From Fimbriimonadaceae bacterium (GTDB lineage: Bacteria > Armatimonadota > UBA10988), in contig JADZEX010000037.1 in assembly GCA_020850355.1 (NCBI GenBank), positions 186,001-250,000 on the forward strand: DNA of 64,000 nucleotides, in the 5' to 3' direction. Of the stretch, positions 1-9,311 are shown in pieces. The position numbers and the translations under genes are program-made. Position 1 is the stretch's first letter; each line of letters opens with the position of its first letter. The notes under the pieces were generated by a model. That model was not told the origin of the DNA. It was given only the letters and a program-made list of their open reading frames with translations, and searched no databases.

Positions 1-2913
1 GCAGCCCTTGTGCGGCCCGTAGCCGTAGCCGTTGGCCCCTTCGGTGTGGTGGCCGGTGTAGAGGTTGTAGCCGTAACGGTTCCAGACGCTGGTCGCCTGG
101 TAGGTCAGCCGCCCGTACTGCCGCCCGGCGCCGCGCAAGAAGGCGAACAGCAGCGTGTCGCTGGGCAAGCCCTGGGCGGTCTCCAGGCCCAACAGCCGCG
201 CCCCGCGCTCGCCGTAGTAGTGGCTGAAGTTCAGCGAGCCGGTGGCGTTCATGAAATCCTGGTGGTCGCCCGCGATGCGCCGGTCCCAGGCCAGGAAGTC
301 CTGCCAGCCCTCACGCCGTGTCTGGGCCGGCCCGCGGTCGGCGTAGGCGCCGATGTAGCGGCCGTCCTGCTCACCGTTGTCGAAACCCAGGAAGCGGTCG
401 CCGCAGACGCGCTGCAGGATCGCCTTGTGTTCCGGCGCGACGACCCACGGGAAGTCGGGGTTGTCGGGCACGTAGCCCCAGACATCGAAAAGCAGCAGCC
501 CGCGGCGCTGCACCTCCCGCAGTTGCTGCTCGAAGCTGCTCAACGCCGCCTGCCAGGCCGCCTCGTCGCGGTACCTGGCGCGCTGCGGGCAGATGCTGAG
601 ATGCGGCCAGCAGACGCTGCCAAAGTCGTAGTGGCGGTGGAAGTCGTCCAACGTGTCGGGGTGGATGCCCCGCGCACCGGTCATCTGGAAGCCCGCACCC
701 AGCGTGGCCCGCGTCACCGGGCGCGGCTCCGTGGTCGCGAACAGGGGATGCTCCTCGGGCACCACCGGCCGGTTGAGCGGGCGACCCGGCCGCGCCCGCA
801 GCACCGCCGCCGGCTCCTGCAGCCGCGCCAGGCTGGCCCGCGCCGCCGCCTGGCGCGCGGCGTAGCCAGCGGGCCAGACCACCTGGTCCCGCCGCACCAG
901 CCGCAGATCCCGCAGTTCACCGCTCCAGCGGTTGACGCTGCCCGTCCGCACGTTGCCCTCGTCGAGGTCCAGGCAGACCGCCACGACATGCCCCGGATCG
1001 AACACGTCGTTGCCCTCGAACGAGAGCCCGACCTGGATCTCGCGGTCGCCGGCCACCTCGTCACGGCCGAGCCAGAGTAGCTTCTCGTCGCCCTTGGCAT
1101 CGATCAGCCGCCAGGCTGCGACATGCCCGCTGCCGCTGCCCCGCCACCGGAACTCCAGCGCGCCGAACGGCTCCAGGTCCCACTGCCCGGCCAGCCGCAG
1201 GCGGAGCGCATCGCCCGCTGCCAGCTCCGCGGCGGCCGTGTTGCCGAAGGTCGCGCGCCAGGTCACGCCGTCCCGCGCCGGCAGCGCCGCGCCGCTCGGC
1301 GCGCCGTGCAGCGGACTGGCCACCCAGCCCGTGGCGGTAGCCAGGAACGTGCCGTCGGGCACCGCGTAGCGCGCCCAGGGCAGCGTGGTCGCCGGCCGGC
1401 TCGCCACCGGGTCGAGGCGCAGCCCGGCGACGTCTGGCAGCACGTCCTGCAGCCGCAGCCAGTGCGCCCCAGCCGCCAGCCGTACGGTGCCCTGGTAGCG
1501 CCAGAGCGCGTCGAGCGGCTCGGCCGACGGCGTGGTCTCGCGGGCCAGCATGTGAAAGGCGTGCAGGTCCTGGCCATCGAGCAGCAGGTCGCAAGGCCGG
1601 AGGGCCGGGCTGACGTACTGCAGGTAGACCCGGTAGTCGGCCGCGCTGGGCGTGTCGATCCACCACTCCGCGGCGCCGTCGCCCGAGAGCAGCTCCGGCA
1701 CCCCATCGGCCGCCGGCAGCAGGTCCAGTTCCCCGCTCCGCAGGGCCGTGGCGGGCCGCAGGACGACCTGCCGCGCTGGCGCGGCCAGGCGCGCGGCGGG
1801 GCCCACGCGGAGCGGCAGCAGCAGCGTCGGCCGGTCGGTGCGGCGCGAGCTGAGCTCGCCGCGCCAGGCCGCCAGTTCGCGTTCGCCACGCCGCAGGCCC
1901 GCGCTGGTCAGGGTCAGGTAGCCGTCCAGCCTGGTCGGCTCCAGGGCCAGCAGGTAGACGCCCTCCGGGCCCACCTCGTCGCTGACGTCGCAGGTCAGGC
2001 GGCTGGTCGTGCCGGGCGCCTGAGCGGTCAGGTCGTACTGCCCGACGACCCGCGCCGGCCCGCTCGGCGGTTGCAGGTGGATCCAGCCCGCGACAGCCCC
2101 GCCGTGTCGCCGGGTGAGCTGCACGGTCACCTGCGCCAGCCCGCGGCGCTGCAGCGGGCGCACGGCCCGCCCCGGCCGGGGCGGCGCCGGCAGCTCGAAG
2201 ATCCGCTGCCCGATGGCGAGCTGCGACTGCGGGTCGTAGCGCACAACGTTCGAGACCCGGACCTCATCGAGCGCGCCGCTGAACCAGTAGTCGCTGCCGA
2301 TGTAACAACCCAGCCAGAGCCCGCGGCTCGGGGCGCCCAGCAGGAAATCCCGCGCCGCCGGCAAGCGCTGCCGCAGCAGGCCGTCGACGAAGAAGCTGAT
2401 CTGCCGCCCGTCGTAGGTCGTCGCGGCGTGGTGCCAGACTCGCGGCCGCAGGCTGAAACCGCCGGTGCCGAGGTGCTGGTGCGGCTTGCCCTCGGCGTTC
2501 GGCTTGCCACCGCCTTCGTTGTAGATCGAGAGCGAGGTCGCCGCGCCGTCGCTGACGTCGAAGTGGAAGCCGACGTCCTGGCCGACCAGGAACTGCCGCC
2601 CGGCCGGGTTGTCCTGCTTGAACCAGCACTCCACGGTGAGCTGCCGCAGCCCGGTCAGGGCCGGCGCGGTGGGTCGCCAGACGCTGGCCTGCCGCCCATC
2701 GAAACGCAGCCCACCGCCGAAGCGGCCGTCCGTCCAGAGCGCGCCCCGCAGCTCCGCCGGCAGGTGCTGCGGCCCGCTGTCGCCAAGCTGCGCCCCGGCG
2801 CCTTCGTCGCAGTGGTACAGCAGCACCGTCGCGGCGTCGGGCGTGAAGGGCGCCAGCGGCGGTTGCTGCGCCACGGCCGCGGTTGTCAGCAGAAGGGCCA
2901 GCCAGCCACGCAT
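1..2913 (-). CDS. Secreted LamG-domain protein with glycosidase-like C-terminal part (3' end outside window)
   Basis: The frame is open from an ATG at 2913 to the window edge (971 codons, no stop), so the C-terminus is missing. Residues 1-16 form a signal peptide (MRGWLALLLTTAAVAQ). Residues about 25-230 look like a LamG/concanavalin-type jelly roll: WHHAATTYDG near 160-169, FFVDGLL near 174-180 and SGALDEVRVSN near 212-222 are typical of that fold. A long beta-rich middle follows, and the last 270 residues, rich in W, Y and H, resemble a TIM-barrel glycosidase, although I could not place catalytic acids. A weak AGGA lies 9 bases before the ATG. Probably a secreted or periplasmic carbohydrate-binding enzyme; the substrate is unknown. 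It is divergent from the next gene. Confidence 0.8.
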   Translation of the reverse strand, partial: MRGWLALLLTTAAVAQQPPLAPFTPDAATVLLYHCDEGAGAQLGDSGPQHLPAELRGALWTDGRFGGGLRFDGRQASVWRPTAPALTGLRQLTVECWFKQDNPAGRQFLVGQDVGFHFDVSDGAATSLSIYNEGGGKPNAEGKPHQHLGTGGFSLRPRVWHHAATTYDGRQISFFVDGLLRQRLPAARDFLLGAPSRGLWLGCYIGSDYWFSGALDEVRVSNVVRYDPQSQLAIGQRIFELPAPPRPGRAVRPLQRRGLAQVTVQLTRRHGGAVAGWIHLQPPSGPARVVGQYDLTAQAPGTTSRLTCDVSDEVGPEGVYLLALEPTRLDGYLTLTSAGLRRGERELAAWRGELSSRRTDRPTLLLPLRVGPAARLAAPARQVVLRPATALRSGELDLLPAADGVPELLSGDGAAEWWIDTPSAADYRVYLQYVSPALRPCDLLLDGQDLHAFHMLARETTPSAEPLDALWRYQGTVRLAAGAHWLRLQDVLPDVAGLRLDPVASRPATTLPWARYAVPDGTFLATATGWVASPLHGAPSGAALPARDGVTWRATFGNTAAAELAAGDALRLRLAGQWDLEPFGALEFRWRGSGSGHVAAWRLIDAKGDEKLLWLGRDEVAGDREIQVGLSFEGNDVFDPGHVVAVCLDLDEGNVRTGSVNRWSGELRDLRLVRRDQVVWPAGYAARQAAARASLARLQEPAAVLRARPGRPLNRPVVPEEHPLFATTEPRPVTRATLGAGFQMTGARGIHPDTLDDFHRHYDFGSVCWPHLSICPQRARYRDEAAWQAALSSFEQQLREVQRRGLLLFDVWGYVPDNPDFPWVVAPEHKAILQRVCGDRFLGFDNGEQDGRYIGAYADRGPAQTRREGWQDFLAWDRRIAGDHQDFMNATGSLNFSHYYGERGARLLGLETAQGLPSDTLLFAFLRGAGRQYGRLTYQATSVWNRYGYNLYTGHHTEGANGYGYGPHKGC

Positions 2914-3044
2914 CGCGGTGATCCTGCGCGGCAGGTTGGCCTGACCTCCCCGGACTCCTGTTGCGGCTGGCGGCTGGACGCATCACCTTTGAACCCAGCG
3001 CAGTCCCGTCGAGGTGCATTCGAGAGCCGTTGGGAGGGGATCCG

Positions 3045-4562
3045 ATGACCTGCTGTGTCGCCTTCGCGCTGTTGGCCGGCCAGGTGGCGGCGGCCGCAGA
3101 ACCCATCGTCGACTACCAGCTCACGGTCGACCGCGGCGAGGATCGCGGTCAGAACTTCGGCTCGTTGTTCGAGGTCACCTCAACCGACGGCAAGCTGACG
3201 ATTGGGGCGGGCTTCGCCGGTGTCTACAACACCTACCTGCGGCCCGACCGGCATGTGCTGCAGTGCTATGTCCGGGACGACAGCGCGCCGGCCCTGCAGC
3301 GGCAGGCGCTGCCGCGGGCCGGCGGCCTGGCGGGAGCCTATCTCTTCGACCTCGACGGCGCGCTGCACGCCACGGTGGAAGATGTCCGGCGATACGACGG
3401 CGCACAGTGGGTCAAGCAGCCGACGACTCACGGCGGCCGCATCCGGATCGGCGCGCAGCTCGTGCTGTTCGACAACAACAGCATCGTCCACGACCAGCAG
3501 ACCATCCTGGGCGCCCCGCCGCAAGGTTCGTACGTGCGGTTCTACTACGCCCAGGGCTGCTGGTTCTACTACCATGTCCACCGCGGGCCGGGCGGCTACC
3601 GTGCCTACCAGTCCGACGACGACGGCTTCAGCAAGCTCTGCGTCAGTCCCTGGCGGCCGGGCGACGGGCCGCTCGATCCCGCCCAGGCCAAAGCCTTCAC
3701 CTTGCCGGTGGTCGGTGAAGTCCCCTTCGCCTGGGGCCAACTGGGCGGCGAGGTGCTGACCTGCTCCAACATCGGTGGGCTCTATGCCTACGACGGCCGC
3801 CAGTGGCGCACACTGCGGCAGCCTGACCTCAAGGTCAGCTACCAGGTCTACTCGATGCTGAACTACCACGACCGCCTGCTGTTGGGCCAGTACCCCAGCG
3901 GCCGGCTGTTCGAGTACGACGGCCGCACGGTCCGCGAGCTGGCCGCCGCGCCGCCGGTGATGCCCGGGGTCAGCGGCGCCTCGCGCGAGGCGCAGACCAC
4001 GACCATCTACGGTGGCCGGCTCTACGTCGGCGTCTGGCCCTGGGGCGAGCTCTGGCGTCAGGACCAGCCGGGCGCCCCGTGGGAGCTGGCCGCCAGGCTC
4101 TTCGACGAGCCGGCCCCGACCGACGCCACCACCCACCCCTACGAGAATGAGTGTCGCGCCGCGGGCCTGGTGCTCAACCAGTACGGGCAACGGGTCACCA
4201 GCCTGCTGCCCCACGGCGCCGACCTGGTGGCCTCCACCTCGGCCAAGGACCCCTGCCGCTACGACCCGAAGCTGCTCGTGCTGGGCGACGACAAGTGGCA
4301 GGCCTACGGCCAGATCTACCGTCTGACCGCCCCCGGCAACCTCAGTGCGCCGCTGACCTGGACCGCCGGTCCGACGGCCCTGCGGCTGAGCATCGACACC
4401 ACCGGGCTGCGCATGGAACAGGATGGCCGCCTGCTCGGCCACAGCCCGCTGCCCGCCGCGTTGCTGACCCGCCTGCGCCAGGCAACCTGGCAGCCGGTGC
4501 GCTGGCAGCAGGGCGTCTTCGGCACCTTCGGTGGGCTGCAAGTCGCCGCGCGCCAACCGTAG
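3045..4562 (+). CDS. Secreted protein with repeated propeller-like blades, function unknown
   Basis: 505 residues. I chose the ATG at 3045 because GGGAGGGG precedes it at good spacing and because it creates a signal peptide (MTCCVAFALLAGQVAAAA); the frame is open upstream to 2961. The body has recurring strands of the type GGLYAYDGRQW, GRLFEYDGRTV and GGRLYVGVWPWGELW, which suggests a kelch-like or similar beta-propeller. No catalytic motif is evident. It stands alone between the divergent LamG gene and the secretin cassette. It may bind carbohydrate or act as a surface protein, but that is inference. Confidence 0.8.
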   Translation: MTCCVAFALLAGQVAAAAEPIVDYQLTVDRGEDRGQNFGSLFEVTSTDGKLTIGAGFAGVYNTYLRPDRHVLQCYVRDDSAPALQRQALPRAGGLAGAYLFDLDGALHATVEDVRRYDGAQWVKQPTTHGGRIRIGAQLVLFDNNSIVHDQQTILGAPPQGSYVRFYYAQGCWFYYHVHRGPGGYRAYQSDDDGFSKLCVSPWRPGDGPLDPAQAKAFTLPVVGEVPFAWGQLGGEVLTCSNIGGLYAYDGRQWRTLRQPDLKVSYQVYSMLNYHDRLLLGQYPSGRLFEYDGRTVRELAAAPPVMPGVSGASREAQTTTIYGGRLYVGVWPWGELWRQDQPGAPWELAARLFDEPAPTDATTHPYENECRAAGLVLNQYGQRVTSLLPHGADLVASTSAKDPCRYDPKLLVLGDDKWQAYGQIYRLTAPGNLSAPLTWTAGPTALRLSIDTTGLRMEQDGRLLGHSPLPAALLTRLRQATWQPVRWQQGVFGTFGGLQVAARQP

Positions 4563-4586
4563 TTCGAGGCATCTTCCGGTCGCGCC

Positions 4587-4615
4587 TTGACGCGCCGCCA
4601 CCACCTGGCTATAGC
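4587..4615 (+). promoter_or_regulatory. Predicted sigma70-type promoter of the secretin cassette
   Basis: TTGACG (4587-4592), 17 bases, TATAGC (4610-4615). It lies between the previous stop codon and the GTG at 4701, leaving a leader of about 80 bases. The -35 box agrees with others in the window. Confidence 0.5.
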
Positions 4616-4669
4616 TCATTGTAGCTAGTTGAGGTGGTCGTTCGCCGACCGCTTCCAGCGCTGGGTGGG

Positions 4670-4688
4670 ACCGCCTGCCGCAGGCGGT
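4670..4688 (+). promoter_or_regulatory. Leader hairpin just upstream of the ribosome binding site
   Basis: A perfect 8-bp inverted repeat, ACCGCCTG / CAGGCGGT with a 3-base loop, ends two bases before the GAGG-type ribosome binding sequences of the gene at 4701. It could affect translation or mRNA stability of the cassette. No T-tract follows, so it is not a classic terminator. Confidence 0.4.
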
Positions 4689-4700
4689 GAGGTTGAGGTC

Positions 4701-5336
4701 GTGAAGTCGTTCGTCCGGGTGTTGTGTTGGCTGCTGCTGGGTCTGGCCTGTGCCCCAGGGCGGTTGCTGGCGGGTGTGGACTGGCAGCCGGGCATCGGCT
4801 GGCAGACCGCGCCGGCCAGCGGCCTGGCCGAACGGCCGGCCGCTGGCGGCGCCAGCGGGCGGTACTACAACTTCCCGTCGCGCTTCGAAGCGCGCTGGTG
4901 GATCGTCGACCGGCAGACCTACTTCCACTTCGGCAGCCTCCCGGCCGGGCTGCCGCTCGCCGGCTGCGAGACGCTGCTGCGGGTGCTGGCTGGCAACCCC
5001 GTTGAGCTGGTCCTGGCGTTTGTGGATGGCGAGCTGCTGTCACCGGGCTGTGAAGAGACCGGCCTGGTCAGCGGGGCGCTGCGGGGCACCTGCGATGGCG
5101 GCGGCACCGCGCTGGCGGCCCGCTTCAACGCACGGCTGCTGGTGAGCCAGGACAACGGACCATTCTACCCGCCCGACAGCGTCGACTTCAGCCCACCGGC
5201 CTTTCGGTATGCGCTGGTGGCACGCCAGCAACAGGACATCCGGATCCGCGTCGAGTTGCTCCCCGACGCGGCGCAACCGGCCGGCAACTACATCTTCCGG
5301 CCTCGCCTGCAGGTTCTCCCGGTCGGGCATCCCTAG
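4701..5336 (+). CDS. Exported protein of the secretin cassette, paralogue of the next gene
   Basis: 211 residues from a GTG at 4701. GAGG lies at good spacing and the N-terminus MKSFVRVLCWLLLGLACAPG is a signal peptide; the longer ORF from 4629 would bury it. The mature protein is beta-rich with four cysteines in the middle (GCETLLR, SPGCEE, GTCDGG and neighbours). It resembles the next gene product in order and spacing: QTYFHFGSLP versus KIYFHLGNIY, and a C-terminal ELLPDAAQPAGNYIF versus ELLPNAGQQDGNYIL. The closing GNYI-type strand is reminiscent of fimbrial or spore-coat-U-like subunits, but I cannot assign a family. Likely a substrate or structural subunit handled by the secretin downstream. 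Confidence 0.75.
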   Translation: MKSFVRVLCWLLLGLACAPGRLLAGVDWQPGIGWQTAPASGLAERPAAGGASGRYYNFPSRFEARWWIVDRQTYFHFGSLPAGLPLAGCETLLRVLAGNPVELVLAFVDGELLSPGCEETGLVSGALRGTCDGGGTALAARFNARLLVSQDNGPFYPPDSVDFSPPAFRYALVARQQQDIRIRVELLPDAAQPAGNYIFRPRLQVLPVGHP

Positions 5337-5396
5337 CGGGTCGCCGGCGGCAGAGCTGCGCGCGGGGTCGAGTTGGGCGCGGTCTGGGGACTGCGT

Positions 5397-5416
5397 GGGA
5401 CACCGGGGGGTGTCCC
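5397..5416 (+). terminator. Hairpin between the two exported-protein genes
   Basis: GGGACACC / GGTGTCCC, a perfect 8-bp stem with a GGGG loop, in the 163-base gap between the first two cassette genes. No T-run follows. It may be an attenuator or an mRNA processing site that sets different levels of the two proteins. Confidence 0.4.
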
Positions 5417-5499
5417 GAACGGACCCGCCGGCAACGGCGGTGCAGGACGGTCTGCTGCGGCGGGCCGTGGTCCGGAAGGACCTGGTGAGGGAGAGACAC

Positions 5500-6315
5500 A
5501 TGCGTAAGTTTGCGATGGCGCTGACGGTCCTGGCCCTGGTGTGGCCGGCCGCCGCGCAAGGCCCGACCGACGGGGCCAACACCCTGTGGGGACAGGAAGG
5601 CACCGCCGCCGATGGTGGCACCACCATCAACGGCAAGGACCCGGGGATGACCCTGAAGTCGTCCAGCGGCCCGACCACCAACGTCAAGAACAACTGGATC
5701 CTGCAGGGCGGCAGCGAAGTCTACTCGGCGGTCTACAGTTGGGACAGCTCGGCCTGGGTGGCCGAAGACGTCGTCGGTGACGGCTCGCTGGACATCGAAG
5801 CCGACATCGAAATGTACCTCGCCACGACGGTCGCCAACAACAAGATCTACTTCCACCTCGGGAACATCTACGAGGCGATGACCGACGCCACGACCCGCGC
5901 GCGGGACCTCACGGCGATCGTCAACGCCACGGTGACCTCGAACCACGGGATGTACATCGGCTTCCAGTTCAATGGCACCAAGGTCGCCAGCGACTTCGAC
6001 TTCACGACCGGCCGTATCAAGGACGCGATGGTCTTCACCAAGGACATCGCCGGGCGCACCACGCCGTCCAACCCGGCCGACGGCCCGAGCATGTTTGACA
6101 TCGCCATCACTCGCAAGATGGACGGCGGCGCGTTTGTGCCGGGCAGCTCGTTCGGCGAAGGTGCCCACGGCACCATCACCTCGACGCTCTGGTGGGACCG
6201 CTCGCCGGGTGGCCACCACATCTTCGAGTACAAGGTTGAGCTGCTGCCGAACGCCGGCCAGCAGGATGGCAACTACATCCTCGACCCCGTGATGGTCTAC
6301 GCGCCGGCGCTCTAG
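5500..6315 (+). CDS. Exported major-subunit-like protein of the secretin cassette
   Basis: 271 residues from the ATG at 5500, preceded by GAGGGAGAG. Signal peptide MRKFAMALTVLALVWPAAAQ. The mature part is rich in Gly, Thr, Asn and Asp and contains no cysteine, as in many surface-layer or fibre subunits. It shares with the preceding protein a YFHLG motif in the middle and a VELLP(N/D)A-x-Q-x-x-GNYI C-terminal segment, so the two are paralogues of unequal length. Codon choice is strongly biased to C/G-ending codons, fitting high expression, and the hairpin upstream may isolate its transcript. Candidate exported substrate or polymer subunit; function inferred from context only. Confidence 0.8.
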   Translation: MRKFAMALTVLALVWPAAAQGPTDGANTLWGQEGTAADGGTTINGKDPGMTLKSSSGPTTNVKNNWILQGGSEVYSAVYSWDSSAWVAEDVVGDGSLDIEADIEMYLATTVANNKIYFHLGNIYEAMTDATTRARDLTAIVNATVTSNHGMYIGFQFNGTKVASDFDFTTGRIKDAMVFTKDIAGRTTPSNPADGPSMFDIAITRKMDGGAFVPGSSFGEGAHGTITSTLWWDRSPGGHHIFEYKVELLPNAGQQDGNYILDPVMVYAPAL

Positions 6316-6429
6316 CCGGCAACCGGATCCGGCGCACCAGGCCGGTCGCATCGACACTCCGCCCTGGGCAGGTCGCGGCACCCACCGCGGCCTGCTCGGT
6401 GGTGTGAGTCAGCCGGCGGGAGGGGCCCT

Positions 6430-8034
6430 GTGACGGGATTGCGTGGGTGGCTGCTGGCAAGCCTCTGGCTGGGTCTGGCCGTCCACCCCGGCCGGGCGCA
6501 GTTGATCATCGCGCCCAGCGTGGTCGATGCGGTGCTGCCGGTCTCCAACAACCGCGGCCTGACCGTGGGTGTCAACAACGCCGGCAGCACGGAGCTGAAC
6601 TGCTCCATCAGCATCACCCACCTCGATATCCAGGCCAACGGCCTGCCGGTGGTCAGCCAGAGCGACACCCGGAGCTGCCGCGATTGGCTGACGGTATCTC
6701 CCACCGAGTTCGCCCTGACGCCGCGTCAGGACCGCCGGATCGGCCTGACGGTGAAGATCCCGAAGGACGCTGGCGGCGGCTACTACGCGATGCTGGCGAT
6801 CAGTGCCAAGCCGATCGCCGAGCGGGATCCGACCACCACCGGCAGTGGCGCCACCCTGCGGATGGGCTACCTGAACTACGTGCCGATCCTGCTGACCATC
6901 CCGAGCCCAACGATGAAGGCGGCGCTCGAACCACAGCCGCCGCAACTGATCGACGTCGGCCCCGACGGCTTTGGGGTCGCGGTCGCGGTCCGCAACAGCG
7001 GCACGCTGCACGCCCGCCTCGAGGGCGCTCTCGAGGTGCGCGCCGAGAACGGCCTGGTCCTCGACACGCTCAGCCTGGGCAGCGGCTACCTGCTGCCCGA
7101 GCATCGCCGGGAGTACGCCGCGCGGGGCGGGCTGCGGCTCCCCGACGGTACCTACCGCCTGACCTGCAGCTTCGCGATCCAGGGTCAGCCGGGCAGCCGG
7201 CGCAGCGAGCATCCGTTGATCATCCGGGACGGCCGGCCCGAGCTGCGGGAGCTGTCGGCCGCCGACCGCGCCGCGCTGGCGCAGACCGCGCTCGGCTTCC
7301 GCGTCAGCACCAACACGCTCGGTCTGCGACTCGGCGCCGGCAGCACCCGCACGCTCTACGCCGAGTTGGTCAACCTCACCGACACCCCGCTGCCGATCCG
7401 CGCGACCGTCGTCGAGTGGGTCCGGGGACCGGATGGCCAGGACCGCTGTGGCACCTTCGAGCCGACCCACGGGCGGTCGCTAGGCCCGGCCCTGACGCTG
7501 CGGCAGCCGACCCTGACGCTGGCCAAGAAGGGCCGGCAACGAGTGCCCCTGAGTGTCACCCTGCCGGCCGGCAGCCGCGGCGAGTACTATGCCGCGGTGC
7601 GCTTCGACCGCGCCGACCGCGCCGCCTCCGAAGACCCGGCTCAGATCGCCCGGCGCGCCGCGCTGGTCCAGGTCTACGCCGAGCAGACCGCGCAGCCGGC
7701 CGTGCGGGTTGACCGACTGGAGGTCGCTCCCAACCCGCGCAGTGGCGTCGACCTGGCCCTCAGCCTGACCAACACCGGCAACGTCGGCCTGGTGCCGGGG
7801 GTGCAGTTCGAGGTCTACGACGAGCGCGACCAGCTCGTCGACCGCTTCGCACTGCCCGCCGGCAAGCTGGTCCAAGCCGGCCTCGGGGCGGTGCTCCATG
7901 CCCGCTGCGAGACGGCCCTGGCGCGCACCAGGCACCGCTTCGTGGCCCTGGTCGGCGTCGACGGCCGCAGCCGGCCGACCGCCACGCCGGTCGAACTCGA
8001 TCTCGGCGCGACCCCCGCGGTGGGAGGCCCCTGA
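6430..8034 (+). CDS. Periplasmic two-module Ig/chaperone-like protein of the secretin cassette
   Basis: 534 residues from a GTG at 6430 with GGGAGGGG upstream; signal peptide MTGLRGWLLASLWLGLAVHP. Two related halves are visible. Each opens with a strand such as VSNNRGLTVGVNNAGS or RLGAGSTRTLYAELVN, and each later has a pattern like P-x-x-F-A-L-x-P-R-Q-D-R-R-I-G-L-T-V-K-I-P followed by GGGYYAMLAI or GEYYAAVRF. That layout resembles fimbrial-chaperone or DUF916-type Ig domains. It ends 2 bases before the secretin start, so the two are translationally coupled. A role as chaperone or assembly factor for the two exported proteins upstream is inferred, not shown. Confidence 0.8.
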   Translation: MTGLRGWLLASLWLGLAVHPGRAQLIIAPSVVDAVLPVSNNRGLTVGVNNAGSTELNCSISITHLDIQANGLPVVSQSDTRSCRDWLTVSPTEFALTPRQDRRIGLTVKIPKDAGGGYYAMLAISAKPIAERDPTTTGSGATLRMGYLNYVPILLTIPSPTMKAALEPQPPQLIDVGPDGFGVAVAVRNSGTLHARLEGALEVRAENGLVLDTLSLGSGYLLPEHRREYAARGGLRLPDGTYRLTCSFAIQGQPGSRRSEHPLIIRDGRPELRELSAADRAALAQTALGFRVSTNTLGLRLGAGSTRTLYAELVNLTDTPLPIRATVVEWVRGPDGQDRCGTFEPTHGRSLGPALTLRQPTLTLAKKGRQRVPLSVTLPAGSRGEYYAAVRFDRADRAASEDPAQIARRAALVQVYAEQTAQPAVRVDRLEVAPNPRSGVDLALSLTNTGNVGLVPGVQFEVYDERDQLVDRFALPAGKLVQAGLGAVLHARCETALARTRHRFVALVGVDGRSRPTATPVELDLGATPAVGGP

Positions 8035-8036
8035 CG

Positions 8037-9311
8037 ATGCGACTCGCCGGCCGCTGGCTGCCTTTCCTGCTGTGCGCCGGCGCGCTCTGCGCCGCCGAGC
8101 CGACCACGCCGGCCGCGCCGGCCGCACCGGCGCTGGTCACCAACAGCTTCAGCGAGACCGATCTGCGGCAGGCGCTGGCCGACATCGCGGCCCAGGCCGG
8201 CGTCAGCATCATCGCCGACAACAGCGTGCAGGGGCTGGTCAGCGCCGAGTTCACCGCAGCGCCGTTGGAGCAGGTGCTGGAGCATCTGCTGCTGGTCGGC
8301 GGCTTCGTCTACAAGCGCCTGCGGCCGGGGTTCTATCTGGTCACCAGCCCCGACCCCAAATCGCCGAACTACGACCTGGTGGTCGAGCAACGCCTGGTGC
8401 CCCTGGAGTTCGCCCGCGCCGCCGACCTCAAGAAGCTGATTCCGACGCAGTACCTGCCGCACATCCAGCTTGACGAAGCCCTCAACCGGGTTCTGGTGAG
8501 CGCCCCGCAACCGCGGCTGCAAGCCATTTTGGACCTGCTGCGCGAGGCCGACACGCCGCCGGTGCAGGTGATGATCGAAGCGCTGATGGTCGAGACCACG
8601 GCCGGTGATTTGGCCAAGTTCCAGGCCAGCTTCCAGCGCTCTCACTTTGGCGGCGACAACACGACCGGGGTGATCACCTACCTGGAGAACGCTACCAACC
8701 TGCTGAGTCAGGTGCTCTGGCTGGTCGCCAGGTCGAAGGGCAGCGTCAAGGCCAGCCCGCGCGTGATCGCCCAGCAGGGCCGTGAGGCGCAGGTCGCCGT
8801 GTCGATCCAGCAGTACTTCCAGATCCTCACCGGCCAGGCCGGCTTCGGGTACTATCAGTTGCAGGCCATCGAGGCCAAGGTTGGCCTGACCATCACCCCG
8901 CTGGTGGCCCTCAGCACCCGCGAGGTGACCTGCGACATCGCGCCCGAGGTCGGCGACGTCACCGGCACCGGGCCGAACAACCTGCCGATCATCACCCGCC
9001 GCACCGCCAACACCAGCGTCCGCGTCAAGGACGGCCAGATCATCGCGATCGGCGGCCTGCTGCAGCATCTCGAACAACAGGTCCGGCGCAAGATCCCCCT
9101 GCTCGGGGACCTGCCGCTGATCGGGGAGCTGTTCCGCAGCCAGTCCACCGAACGCAGCGACCGGGAGGTCACCATCTTCCTGGTCCCCCACATCCTCGAC
9201 CCCGACGGCTCCTTCAGCGGCCCCCTGGTGCTCGACCGGGTCCCAGCCATCGGCGTGGTGCCGGAGCGCCCGGCCGGCCCGCCCACTGCGCCGCCGCTGC
9301 CGCGGCACTGA
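8037..9311 (+). CDS. Secretin (GspD/PilQ-type outer-membrane channel), short form
   Basis: 424 residues; ATG at 8037 with GGAGG in the end of the preceding gene. Signal peptide to about residue 22 (ends LCAAEP). An STN/N0-type domain follows (TDLRQALADIAAQAGVSII), then one N1-type domain (VPLEFARAADLKKLIPT) and a secretin domain from about residue 180 (VQVMIEALMVETT) through VASIxQYFQ-type and VKDGQIIAIGGLL (VxDGxTIxIGGL) to the signature region RRKIPLLGDLPLIGELFR. It is shorter than typical GspD or PilQ. No inner-membrane platform, ATPase or pseudopilin gene is nearby. It presumably forms the outer-membrane pore for the proteins encoded upstream. Confidence 0.92.
   Translation: MRLAGRWLPFLLCAGALCAAEPTTPAAPAAPALVTNSFSETDLRQALADIAAQAGVSIIADNSVQGLVSAEFTAAPLEQVLEHLLLVGGFVYKRLRPGFYLVTSPDPKSPNYDLVVEQRLVPLEFARAADLKKLIPTQYLPHIQLDEALNRVLVSAPQPRLQAILDLLREADTPPVQVMIEALMVETTAGDLAKFQASFQRSHFGGDNTTGVITYLENATNLLSQVLWLVARSKGSVKASPRVIAQQGREAQVAVSIQQYFQILTGQAGFGYYQLQAIEAKVGLTITPLVALSTREVTCDIAPEVGDVTGTGPNNLPIITRRTANTSVRVKDGQIIAIGGLLQHLEQQVRRKIPLLGDLPLIGELFRSQSTERSDREVTIFLVPHILDPDGSFSGPLVLDRVPAIGVVPERPAGPPTAPPLPRH

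Noticed and set aside
1123-3048. Long plus-strand open frame (641 codons) opposite the LamG gene
   Set aside because: Arg/Pro/Gln-rich translation without motifs, and the minus strand has a signal peptide and LamG signature. GC-rich genomes give such antisense frames.
8037-9311. Assigning the secretin to a type II secretion system or type IV pilus
   Set aside because: No GspE/PilB ATPase, GspF/PilC, pseudopilin or prepilin peptidase gene is present nearby.
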